DNA of 64,000 bases from Lepiota brunneoincarnata (lineage: Eukaryota; Basidiomycota; Agaricomycetes; Agaricales; Agaricaceae), in NCBI GenBank assembly GCA_023014365.1, contig JAEBUN010000037.1, positions 310,001 through 374,000 of the forward strand, given 5' to 3'. Made by a program: the position numbers and the translations under genes. Each line of letters opens with the position of its first letter. The stretch's first letter is position 1. This document shows, piece by piece, positions 43,850-55,700 of the stretch. Under the pieces are notes generated by a model. That model had not been told where the DNA came from. It saw only the letters and a list, made by a program, of their open reading frames with translations, and did no database searches.

Positions 43850-43915
43850 CTACAAACAATGAAACCGGAGGATAGGTTGCACCGCTGCCCCACCTAGTGC
43901 CATGTTAATGACGCC
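43850..43915 (-). pseudogene. DUF6533 gene, first-exon fragment (copy F)
   Basis: The minus strand reads MALGGAAVQPILRFHCL, the first exon of a DUF6533 gene, followed by the start of its intron. The rest of the gene is absent. Its upstream region (43915-44150) resembles that of copies B and C. Confidence 0.6.
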
Positions 43916-44369
43916 AGTGAAAAAGATGAAGTGGTGCGAAGGAACGCGTTACGAGTATCTACCTGATGGGGTTATTGGAATGGGTGGGCGGCGCAATTCC
44001 CTTGGGCTCTATTGATGTGATGGTGATGCAATAGCGAGTACCCGAGTGATTCAATGGTGATTACTTATTATTCTTGTTCACGACAGAATATGCCTCGAAC
44101 ACACGATTGATGGCGTTACTAGCGCTGGATGCTAAGCGGTGAATGTTGAACATTAGATTGGTACTTTAACACCCAACTGCTCCGATGCCTCTCTGTTCCA
44201 GTCAGCCCTCTTGAAGTTCCCTCTCCCCAATATGCCCCCTTGATATAGTAGAATCCCAAGAGCCATTATACTTACACATCCTAGACCGAGTTGTTCGCGG
44301 ATGTTCTGGCCTTTCTCCAACACCCCAAGACCTCAAGATGCCAAGCCCCCGCCCGAGCGCTGCTCCATT

Positions 44370-45080
44370 TGACTACAACCAGTAAAATTTTCCAGCATAT
44401 GATCAGACCCTTCCCTGCTTATACATGCACCAACTACGACGAGCAGTAGTGTCCCCGGCTATGCCCAAGTCGACGAATTCGATGCGTACGAGGACGGTTC
44501 GTACGAATCGGGAGAGGAAGTAGAATACGTCAATCCCTGACCTGAGCAAACATCGAGCCAGCACTTGTCTCAAGCTCGACAACATATCGACTCGTCACCC
44601 TATCCCCACCATCGCATATTCGGTAAAACTGACAAAGGCCTCATGTGGATTTGATATAGGGCCTAGACACTCCCGACGTCCTTATTACAGTGATCGAGGA
44701 CGATACTTCAAGATAAAGAGCTGCTATGTGGGCGAGCTGATATGTAAAGGTGCGGCTCTTTCCTTTCCACCATACACACTCCTCCCCAATAGCTCACTTT
44801 TCGTCATCTAGAAACGACAGAACAGGGAAATAATCCACAGGCGATGCTGCGGATAACTTTGGCCCTGGAGTACACGGATCCTGATATCGAACCATGATCA
44901 CGGCCTAGCCTTTTTTTTTTGGAAAACATTGCCCAACTGCTGTGGATCCAATGATGCTCATCGACCACCTCACAGGCATCTCGCGGCCACCTCGTGCCGA
45001 CCACATTGATGACAAGGAGTCAAGAAGCACAGGAAAACAAAAAGGCGGGCGAAGGGCAATGGGCAATGGGCAGAAAGAGA
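44370..45080 (+). pseudogene. TFIIIC6-like pseudogene (longest degraded copy)
   Basis: It aligns with nearly the whole intact gene: GYAQVDEFDAYEDGSYESGEEVEYV near 44455, then stops; the intron end and CCTAGACACTCCCGACG near 44660; AAACGACAGAACAGGG near 44810; and LIDHLTGISRPPRADHIDD near 44960. Many stops and gaps exclude function. The segment 44760-45070 also matches fragment 2 at 14.23-14.53 kb. Confidence 0.75.
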
Positions 45081-45660
45081 TTATTTTCAATGACTGACAA
45101 TGGTATGGACGTGGGTCGAGGAGTGATTCTGTCAACGGAATGTTCTCACATACGCACGTGCCACTTGGGCGGATCATCACGTTACCATGGTATGACTACG
45201 ACGCAGTGTTGCAGTACTTGAATGCACGATGGTGACGACCTGGTGTTGGCCTTCCCACTGACTGGAAACATCCTGGATGACCACAACTTTGGTAGGGTTG
45301 AACACCCAAGTGTAAGATCTCAGGCATACCCCTGCTTGCCCCGCTTGTGCTTTACTGCGCCACAGAACCCCAAACGCACCTAATAATCAAGCTGGTCTAC
45401 TACAGACCGAGTCATCTCCACGATCGAGTCAGGAGTCGAGGTCTTGAGCTGTAGGTGAGGGTTCTCCCATCCTAGTTAGCTTCCTGCGACTACATCGCTC
45501 CCATGTACCAATCCTCCATCAGTTTAATCGGTCGACCCCAAAAGCATCTTCAAATAGTGCATTCATAGCTTACGGGCATAATACATAGACACGACGGTAG
45601 TTCCAACTAGTACAACGAGCGGAAGAACGACAAAACGAAGAGCGAGTCGCATAACGCCGT
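45081..45660. other. Spacer between TFIIIC6-like pseudogene and histone H4, block 2
   Basis: Counterpart of 14.53-15.12 kb of block 1. It includes the probable 3' UTR of the H4 gene. No other gene is seen. Confidence 0.45.
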
Positions 45661-46141
45661 TTAGGCACCGAAACCGTATAGGGTGCGGCCGGAGCGCTTG
45701 AGGGCGTAGACGACATCGAGTGCGGTGACGGTTTTGCTGCACAAACATAGGGTAAGTAGGCGGATATGGAAAGGTGAAAAGATGTCGCACCGCTTGGCAT
45801 GCTCGGTGTAGGTAACAGAGTCACGAATGACATTCTCGAGGAAGATCTTGAGGACACCACGAGTCTCCTCGTAAATGAGACCAGAAATACGCTTGACACC
45901 ACCACGGCGAGCGAGACGACGAATAGCGGGTTTGGTTATACCTGTGATTATTTGATAAACCATTGGTGATGTTACCAAAGTTGTGAGGACATACCCTGAA
46001 TGTTATCACGGAGAATCTTGCGGTGACGCTTAGCACCACCCTTGCCGAGGCCCTAACGATATAGGATATATTGTTAGCATTGGTGTTTATGCAAGAATAG
46101 GGACCTGGAAGTACCTTGCCACCCTTTCCGCGTCCAGACAT
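45661..46141 (-). CDS. Histone H4, intact
   Basis: Core nucleosome histone. Exons 46115-46141, 45995-46052, 45791-45941 and 45661-45736 total 312 bases: 103 codons plus TAA at 45661-45663. The protein starts [19 protein letters not shown] and ends RTLYGFGA, with canonical K16, K20, R55 and V81. Three short GT-AG introns interrupt it, as is usual for basidiomycete H4 genes. It lies in duplication block 2. The block 1 copy shares all introns but has decayed. No obvious TATA box precedes it. Confidence 0.97.
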
Positions 46142-46798
46142 GTCGTTCTTAGGGTAAGTGGTGAGATTAGTTGCGAGAAGTTATGACCTGCGAGTCTTGG
46201 GCAGGGGGTGATGGTGGTGGTAGCAAAGAGAGCGTTGTTTGGTGATGTGACACGCTTCTTTAATTGCCATTTGTGCGCGTTTTAGTTTGGCCTTGTTGAC
46301 GCGCCCTGACGCGGTGCATCGGTTTATTACAAGTCGCCCACCACAACTTCGCCCCTATCTCAGATTCATAGATCGACTGTCAAGTGCGCGCACCACTTGC
46401 ACTGCTGTTCTCTATTCAATCGTTAGGACTCAGCCAATAGCTGGCAAACTTCTGACCAGGTCATAGTTCCAGACGGGCTATCTAGAAGGGTCTTGTCGGT
46501 CCTTCAAGTTTACCCGTCAGTCTCTCCGCACGTCCCCCCGAATTACACTTATTTTTCTCATACTATCAAAAGCGGGGAAAGTACATTCGACTAATATTCT
46601 GTTTTCCCAGACATTTAACTGTTTGCATAAGCTCAAGTTCAAACGTTGATCAGTCAAGTCGTGCACTAGCACCAGATCATGCACAGTAGCTACGTTCTAT
46701 CGAACGTACTAAATTAGTAGTACAACTCGGATACATTATTCGATATAATACCTGGAAATAGGGTATAGACAGAAGAGTTGGGCCATCGGCCAGAGCAA
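46142..46798. other. Intergenic region downstream of duplication block 2
   Basis: The duplicated H4 upstream sequence ends at about 46250. The rest is single-copy in this window and shows no gene. It separates the H4 promoter from the end of the membrane glycoprotein gene. Confidence 0.5.
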
Positions 46799-48975
46799 TT
46801 ATGCCCTTTGCCTAATATCCAACACAACCGGAATAGTAGCTCCAGAAGTATCGGCCCATCTTCTCCTCTCAGGGAACTTATCTTGCGACTCCCCCATATT
46901 CAAATCCGCCGACGAGGAGTTGCGCGAGGCGAGGGAGATGCTCGAACTTGATCTAGGGACACCGGAGGGTTCTTCCACTTCGTCCTGCCTCTGTACCCGC
47001 AACGCCGAATTCCCAACGACCACCCTCCCAATCGAGGTGTTATTCAACACCTTCCGCACGTAACCGCAGGTGATCATACGGGCGATAAGAAGGACCAGAG
47101 CCGTGATAAATATAGGGAGCCACATCATCAACAGAATAAACCCGGGGATGGCATACTTGAAATCGTACTCGAGCGATTTCTGGTTAAGGGCCACCCGCAA
47201 AGCCGGGCTACTATGCGTTCCGACAAGATTATTTGCCGCAATATCCGTCCATACGAGGTTGCGGAATCTGGGCAGGGCCGGCCGTCGGGTTTCGTTCAAT
47301 GATGGACTGGAATTTGTCTTTCATTGCATAATCAGAGGAACCCGTGTAATCCGTAAGGTATCCGTCGTCGCTCAAACGCATTTCGTAGACTTTGCCCCAA
47401 GCTGCTGAATGAGCAGCAAGTGGCTCACCCTGACCCAGTGCAGCGAACATGGAACTAGTACCTGCAGGGAGGTAGAGATGGTCGCCACGGGCCGTCCATA
47501 GTGATGGATCGCCTTCGAACCGGTCGTCCACTCGGCCCCACATCAAATTAATATTCGCGATCGTCAAATTTGCCCTTTCCACACCCCAGAGGACTGGCGA
47601 ATTTGCTGGCTGTCGAGAGACCTTTAGATTCTGAAGACTGGAAGTATCGTTGGTAAAAAAGGTGACGGTCTGGATGCTAGCACGCGTCGCGCTAGCGCAG
47701 ATATGTATCCCTTGACTCCAACTCGAGTTGCCATCAAAGATCCTACGATCCCCGCCATCCGTCCGGAGGGGAGGCCCCAGCAAACCCCCACACGAGACGT
47801 GAGCGTATGATATGTTCGCAGTATCTGCTCCACCGAATCCCGCACAAATAACTTGTAGTTCGGATTCGGCCGAGTCGTTGAGGTAGCTCAGGCCCAAGCT
47901 TGTGATCTTATTAATGCCCTGGTTGAGCGTGCTATTCTCCGCACTGTCATTGGTTGTGAAGCGTTTTCCATCAAAGGAACCGTTCAAGGCGTTGAAATGT
48001 ATCGCAGAAAAGAAGTTGCTGAAAAGAGCACCCGTGCGCGCATGTTGTTTGAGATCAATCTGTTGACCATCGGGGTCCAGCGGGGGAGGAGGGTTATCGG
48101 GGAGCCCGAAAAATCCTCCATGATCGGTGACGTTGAACGTTTTCGAAATGCCAAACTCGGGCCCGTCCTCTATCAAATAATCGACAGTCAAATTGGTGTT
48201 GATACATTCTGTGACGGGTTCCAGCCATAGAATATCCTCCGCCCAGGTGCCTCCTTCTGTTGCGATTGGCACCGTATGGTTCCAGAGGCCAATTCCAGGA
48301 CCATTCCACAGACATAGTCCACGATGAGGCCTTCGACTGCTAACACGCCGTCGCGCAAGATGAGGGATTGTGAAGTGCCGAGAATGCCCCCGCTCATATT
48401 CGGGCGAATGCCACCATTATAGAAACGACGGTACTGCATAGAAAATGGGCCGTGGGGCGTGCTGTCGAATGTTTCTATGATTGAAGATGCATATGTGGTG
48501 TTATACGGATTGTTATCACTCCCTGGACACTGGAAATAGATCAAGGGCACCGCAGGTTCGTCCATACAGGAACTCGTGACGGTGGGGCGTTGTGGCAATC
48601 CCCATAGCAGACGTGTCAGGGATATATCTGGCCTGCATGGATCGGTAACTTGAAGGTGAGGGAGGGCCTGTACGGAGCCCTAGAGGAAGGGTGACGCCAG
48701 TAATGGGTATAAGGATGACGCTGACTGTGGAGAGGTATGAGAGAATTGAAACAGCGGTACCGGGCCTGCCGGCGCTGGAATCCGCGCGAAGGAGAGTTGG
48801 CCAAAGGGAAGAATGAAACATTCTAGAGATTGAACTCCAGGAAAGAGCGGAATTGACCTTTGGCATAAGAAAGATCAAGAGGATGACGAGGGAGAGAGAA
48901 AGGGTGTGTTGGATGAAGGTGATAACTGCATTGATGATCGTGGCTGCTTGGGCAACAGAGATGCGAGTTACAATG
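46799..48975 (-). CDS. Large single-pass membrane glycoprotein, frame broken by one-base shifts
   Basis: It belongs to a common but uncharacterised agaricomycete family. There are hydrophobic N-terminal segments (around 48720 and 48900). A large predicted extracellular part follows with many N-glycosylation sequons and family motifs ARYIPDTSAMG, GIGLWNHTVPIATEGGTW, LEPVTECINTNLTVDY, ASATRASIQTVTF and VLWGVERANLTI. A transmembrane helix (FILLMMWLPIFITALVLLIA) lies near 47110-47170, followed by a Ser-rich cytosolic tail to TAA 46799-46801. At least three one-base shifts are needed: near 48550, near 48310 (CG-NGPGIG) and near 47290. They are either mutations or consensus indels. The exact start is unclear. 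Function unknown. Confidence 0.65.
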
Positions 48976-49787
48976 AACTGTCATGGATGTGGGGGACTAT
49001 TGCGGCTCGCATTATTTTGCGGGTATAAATGCTGAATATATCACTGGGGACACGTTGGTGACTCGGAGCCAGGCCGACAAAAATAAAGCTGTTGTGGAGG
49101 TGCCCCGCTCTGTTCATGGAGCGTCATCCACCGCACCTCCCACGAAGAGGGCGGACCACTTGACTTCTTTCCTAAATCCTCATCGAGCTCATCGTTAATC
49201 TCGACGTTCACCGGAACAATGTTCTCTGGCCTCTTCCATAAAAGGAAATTGCCATTTCAGTTGAATTGCTATTCACGCCTTTGTTTGCTGTTGTTGATGC
49301 ACCGTAGATTCGCGGCTGTTTGAACATTGACACGATTTTTGTCAACAGTTGCAGCGTCCGATTCGTACCGTTAATCGGCCGAAATTCCTTTGTTATTCGA
49401 TCCCTCGCGACTCTTCTGGCTGATTGCTCAACGACAGGAACAATTCAGTAAGCAAGCGCCATTCACACTTCCCGATGATCGCCACACGGAGTTCCCAGAA
49501 CGTTCTCATACCTTTGTGCTTAGTCGCCGCAGCCGTTCCTGGTAACACGGCTGAGATCAGTAAAACCTAGATTGACAACCCAGAGCCCAGATATTGACGG
49601 TTCTTGCATCCTGAACCTTCCTGAAGCTACGTTTCACAAGCTCCATCGCTACAGTGGGCAAAAGGACAGACACTTTTGGTTACATTTAGCGCTCGGCTCC
49701 CATCGTTCAAAAGCTGTTGCGCAGATTATCTCTTCTCCATCTCATCCCATTCCGGCAGACTTACAGCTCACCTTTCAACTAAATCAC
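48976..49787. other. Intergenic region between divergent genes
   Basis: It should contain the promoters of the membrane glycoprotein gene (minus) and the sacsin-like gene (plus). No convincing TATA box, RNA gene or ORF was found. Confidence 0.45.
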
Positions 49788-52700
49788 GATGCCAAAAACA
49801 TTTATCCAGCACGCAGAAACCCTCGATGTGGTCAAGAACATTATGCAAAACTATCCACTCCCGGATGGGCTCATCCGCGAGATTATACAGAATTCAGACG
49901 ACGCGGGCGCGAGACGGCAGGTATGAGTGCCATCTGCTACCATCTGCTAGTTAAAGAAGCTGATCAACCTGGCATACAGCTACTCGCAATCGATCGCCGT
50001 CGCCACCCCACCACCAGCCTCTATAGCGCCGACTATGCCGAGTACCAACAATCGCCCGCGCTTATAGCTTACAATGATGCCCTCTTTCAAGACAAGGATT
50101 GGGAGTCGTTGGAAAAAATCTTCAAATCCAGCAAGACCGACGTAAAGTGTGTTTTTTTTGCACTCATCTTCGTGCAGCTGATGTACGGTTTTGATAATAA
50201 ACAGTGCTTTCGGCAAATTTGGTCAAGGATTCCGTTCCGTGTATCATGTACATCCATTTGCTTCCCCCAACTCCACGCTAAACACGAACGACCTGACACC
50301 GATTCTCTAGTTAACAGACAGCCCGCAAATATTCTCTGGGCATACACTTACCCTTCTCAATCTCCTCAGTGCGGATCAAGGTCTAACGTTCGACATGTCA
50401 AACGAAGCCGACGCGAAGTACACTTCACATATCACACCTTTCCAGGGTATACCCACTGTACCTTATGCTTCATCCTCCCCACCATACATTCCTGGTACCA
50501 TCATTCGTCTACCCCTTCGTACACATGCCTCCCGTATCAGCAACAAGTGCCGCAAACCCTGATGATGTTTTGGTTCTCTTCAACGAATTTGCGAAGAGCG
50601 ACCTCGATTGCGTTCTCCTTTTCCTCAAAAATATTCATCAAATCGATATTTGGGAGATCAGCAGTGATGGGAGTGCGAAGGAAATATGCTGTTCGAAGTT
50701 GAGAAGCCAAGGTGAGAGACATAGCGGGGCTGGGGAGTATGAGACTTGGAAGGTTGTTGTCGAGGTTAATAACAGTCCGGATGCCATGGTGATGGCGAAT
50801 ACAACAAAGATGTGGAGAATGATCACATGCCCCTTCACCGATAACCTCTTCGTCGATGCCCTCCTGCAACTTGAACCTCTCGCCAGGATCTGGAAGGGAG
50901 AAATGAGACAGGGAAAATTGAATCAGCGTATCACACTCGCAACACCTCTCTCTGACTCCAACTCAAGTTATCAGTACTGGCGTGGAGGCCGCCTCTTCAA
51001 TGGCCTTCCACTTCCAACATCCGAGGCTACAGGCTGGCCAGTCCATGTCGATGCTCGGTTTGCAGTGAAATCCCTTCCCGACGGCAATTACGGCAGTCTT
51101 TCGCAGAAAATAATGTTAATGCGAGGTGTGTCTAATCATCCTCCTTGATTCATTTTTTCAACTGATGAGGTACACTTAGTTTTGAGGATAAGTGGAACCC
51201 CGTGCTCTTCAAGATATTCGTCCCACAGGCGTGGACGTACCTCCTCCATGTCCTCGCGCGTGACGACCATGTACAAGATATATTCCAGTTCTGGCCGCCT
51301 GCGGGACAAACAGGTATCAATGCAAGCGTGTCTCATGCTGTACCTGAATCACGCGGAATGCTCCAAATGGTGTTCGATCTTGTTGTCGTGGCCAAGCCTG
51401 CAATCTGGCCTGTATATGTTTCGGCCACTCCAGCTTCGGCTGGCGCTACGGTATCACAATCGGTGCCCGAGTTCGCAGATTTGGGACAACTGAAGGTGGC
51501 CAAGGATGGGGAACATGCCTCTGAGTTGCGAAATGCATTGGCTGATAGTAGGTTGAGATTTACGAAGCCACCACAACACATATGCGCGTTGATCGAAAAA
51601 AGTCGGAAGTTTCAATTTTTGGATGAAAAGAATGTGCACGCCGATTTACTCGTGAGTTCCCCAGGCTCAGTGGAAATTTATTGCTAACGATACTCATAGC
51701 AAAATGTTTCAGAGTTGGAACGAGCGATATCTACCACTCCCAGACATGCGACAGTCATTCTCACTTATCTCCTCAAATCAGAAGACTTGTCACTCCTTGC
51801 CGGCCTTCCCCTGTTAACGAACGTCGACGGACAACACGTTACACTCCGCTGCTTGCCTTCAGCTAGTAAAGATGAGAAATACATCCTACACCCACTCTTC
51901 GATGGATTTTCCTCACCCGTATTCACAACATACGACTCTAGTGCAATTGCGGTGAATAAACTTCCACAGTCCATCTTGAAAATATTCAGAACCAAAGCCC
52001 CCAACACTCTTAATGTCGTCGAACTCACTCCCGAGAGAGTCAAGGAATACCTTTCCACGGACTCACGCTGGGTCTCTGGCTCTGATCCCAATTCCACTCT
52101 GCAGTCCCTCATCTCAAGTGATACTATCAGGTGGCTATCGAAGTTCTGGAGCTGGATTGAAGCGTGGGACCCTCGTGAGCAATTCCTGAGGATGGATGAA
52201 GTACGGCAGATGTACCTGGTGCCAACCCAGCTGGGTTTGAAGAGGTTAGGCGACCCGGTGTTTGATATGTCGATCACGCCTGCACTCGCAAAGTGTTTGC
52301 GTGCGTTAGGAATTGGATTGCTCCAGGGCGTGGGAGCTACTTTACTGTCCAAGTTGGGGGTTTTACGGCAGATTAGGGACGTGAGGGCGATATTGCAAGG
52401 TGTTTCGCCCACGCTCAGTCCATCTGGTAGTGGAGGTTTGGGTTCGGTAGGGCATACGACCACCACGACTCTAGGGCTAACCTGCGCAGACTGGAAGGCT
52501 CTTATCGATCATATAGCTCGTTCTGGTCTTGATCCTGCGACGCTGACTGAAGAAGAGAGGAGAAAGTTCCGCCTCTTACCAATATACCCCCTCGTTGATC
52601 CGCTCGACACTGTGGCACAACCAGGTCCCATACCGGAGAACAAGGTTGTTATGGGCGTTACCTCAATCGCGATCTTACCGATAATCGAGGGCCAAGTCTT

Positions 52701-55700
52701 TCTCGACCTACGGGGATATACTTCATTCGAAATCCTACGTTTCCTTCAACCTCTAACCCAACACCAGAATCCCGAGCACTACACGGCGCCGGTTCCTCTC
52801 CTGAAGCTCCTTGAACTGGCCGTGAAGAATTTTTTGAGTCAACCACCGGAGATTAAGCAGCGCATCGTGGAGTATGTGATGAAGCATGAGAGGGAAGTAC
52901 CGAGGGCTGTGTTGGAGAAGCTGTGGGAAATGGATTTTATCGTTGGCCGGGATGGGGTATGTCGAAGGCCTGGAGAGGTTGTTGACCCAGGGTCTGGGGT
53001 GGGCGAAGTCCTCGTGATGGCTGCAGAGGTACTTGAGAGTGGGGACGAGGATGAAGGGAAGGGAAGATTTGACAAGTATCTGCCGAGACTGGAGAGTGAT
53101 ACAGATAAACAAATCATTGAGAGCTTGACGAAGCTACCGGTATGCCCGTTGAGGCGGACGATGGACCAGGAGATGCTGCTTGGCGCCACGGAACTAATCT
53201 CAGACAAGAAGGCTGTGGACGTGTCGAGGAGGTTGTTGAAGCTCTTGGCCACGAGCCCCGATTACGGCGAATTCGTGAAGATGATCCCCAAACGACACCA
53301 GTGGATCATGACAAATCTTGGATTGAAGGCGGCGCATGAATGTCGAGACCGCAGTGCGCGTCGGGCACTTTTTGATGAGGTATTCCCACTGGTCGAGGAT
53401 GGCATCCACATGACGGATGTCCTGAAGGGTGTGTTAGGGTGGACAGACGAGCTATCGCATCAAGTGCTTTCTGACCAGCTGCGTTTGACTCTGGAGAAGG
53501 GTGGTGACTACTCCAAAGTCTATGAGATTATTAGGGAGATCGGATCTTGCCCGTTGACGAAAGACGATCTGGAGACGCTCCGGGGCGTGCTTGAGGGAAG
53601 AAAGTGGGTACCGACGAGAGAAGGGAGTTTGGTGGAGCCGGAGAACGCAGTGCTTGGGCAACCAGTCAATGGCGCTGAGTTCTGGGAGGTGCCGTTCAGC
53701 CAGGCAGCTTACCCTGGGGTGGTGGAATTTTTGAGGAGTATGGGAGTTGCCGAGAGGTAAGAGGCCCTTATTCTTCTCTCATTTTTACCTGCTGGAAGAC
53801 CGTAGGCCAATGACCGATGCGATTCTCAATCGGCTCGAGCGATTTGGACCCGGCCCTTTGTCTATCGAAAAGATTGCGAGCGTCGTGATGCTCTTGGATA
53901 TTCTCCCTCCTGATTTGGATGATGCAACGAAATCGCGTGTCTTTGTGCCAGATATCACCTGCACACTGCACCCCATTTCAGACGTCTGTTTCAACGACAC
54001 AAGAACCCCGTCCGCACAGCTCCCGTGCAGCCTGAAACCTATTACACATGACTCTATCACACACCCCCTTGCTCTCAAACTCGGCATTGAACCCGTCGCT
54101 TCGGGGCTTTCGAAATATATGGGTGAAAGCTTCATCACATCTATCCAGACCGTCATCGCGAACTATAACGAGACACAGCTACTCATCGAGATGCTGGCGA
54201 ACGCAGTTGATGCAGGAGCGAAGCAGTTTGTGATTGTAATCGACGAGATGTCCACCTCAAGCGAGCAGTTGATGTCACCCGGCCTTGGTGTGTTCCACCA
54301 ATGTCCTGCACTTCTTGTATACAATGATGCGGCATTCACTGAGGAGGACTTCAATGGTCTATGTAATACTGGTGTGGGCAGCAAGAAGCGGCAGAAGGGC
54401 ACAATCGGGCAGTTTGGACGCGGTGCTTTAACAATGTTTCACTTGACCGAGGTGAGGGTTAAGTCTCGCAACCACTCCGAGATTATTGAGCTCCTGTTTA
54501 GCTTCCTATGATCATATCCTCCGGGTATGCAGTGTTCATCGATCCCTCAAGATATCATCTTGCAAACTTGCCCCCGAACGCCAACATCCAGCAAATTGAA
54601 CTAGGGACGCTACGGTGCGTACTCGAGTATTGCGAAGTTGGTTCCGTGGTTGACTGTACCGCTAGACGCTTTTATCCTGGACACCTTGACTTTCTGAGTA
54701 ACATCGGTGGATTGATCGACCTAGAACTCGAAGAAATTGCCAAGTTTTCTGGGGTAAGCGTCCAATATTGGAGCGTGATGGGTTCTTAGCATTTCCATAT
54801 CAGACATTATTTCGTTTGCCAATGAGGACGGAGAATCACATCGGACACGAGTCCCCCATATCCAATTCCCTTTGGTGTACGAAAGATCTTCACGAACGGA
54901 TACTAAATAAGTTCAAGGCCGTTGCTCGCAACTGTTTTCTATTCACGGGTCTTGAATCTATTCAAGTACTCAGGAGGACTCGGGAGGATGTGGTCGAGTC
55001 ACTGTGGAGCCTGAATGCAGAGCCTTCAAATCCGGTATCCGATGGACAATTTCAGCGACGAATGATCCAGATTACAGATGATCAGAATCTGCGAACGCTC
55101 TGGCAGACAGTATCGTTCGTTGTTCCAGATGATTACATTCCGGAACCGAAAGCTGCCCTCATTGCCAAGTATGATCTCCGCCACCCAAAAGCTGCGCTGG
55201 CTGCGTTCATCAGGCCACCTGGAGCACAATATCAGGACTACCATGAAAAAGCTGTACTCTTCTCGACTATGCCCCTCACTGAAACTACTGGACTTCCGGT
55301 GCATTGTTCAGCAACGTTCATAACAACAAATGATCGCAGGCATGTCCGGCTCCAGCTCGAAAACGACCCGGAACATCAAGCAGAATACAATGTTTGGCTT
55401 CTGACCGAGGTTATTCCGCCCTTGTACCTCTACTTGTTGGAGCTGCTATTGACCGCTGGTGTGCCAAACGAGCACTTCTGGCCTATCAACGATTCTGCGG
55501 GGTCTGTTGATCGTCACATTATTCGAGCCCTCTATGAGAACCACCTCGGCAATTCACCTCGGCAACTCTTTGGGAGTACTTTCAACTCTGAGCGCCACTT
55601 ATCCCGTGAAGAGGTCGTCATCCTGGGGGACCGCTCCCCAATCCGTGCTGTCATGGATGTTCTTGCTCCTGAGAATGTCTCAACGTACTCCGAGCCATTT

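Larger units (their letters stand above)
16131..46250. repeat. Tandem segmental duplication, block 2 (interrupted by the 22 kb element)
   Basis: This is the second copy of 10290-15722. It consists of 16131-17343 and 39565-46250 once the LTR element is removed. It holds the OMT fragment, DUF6533 copy C, TFIIIC6-like fragments, an extra DUF6533 copy E and fragment F, and the intact histone H4. It is longer than block 1 in the 41.8-44.4 kb interval because of copy E and the insert at 43.6 kb. Confidence 0.7.

Noticed and set aside
47070..48230. Plus-strand frames opposite the membrane glycoprotein gene
   Set aside because: They lie antisense to well-conserved family motifs and have none of their own.
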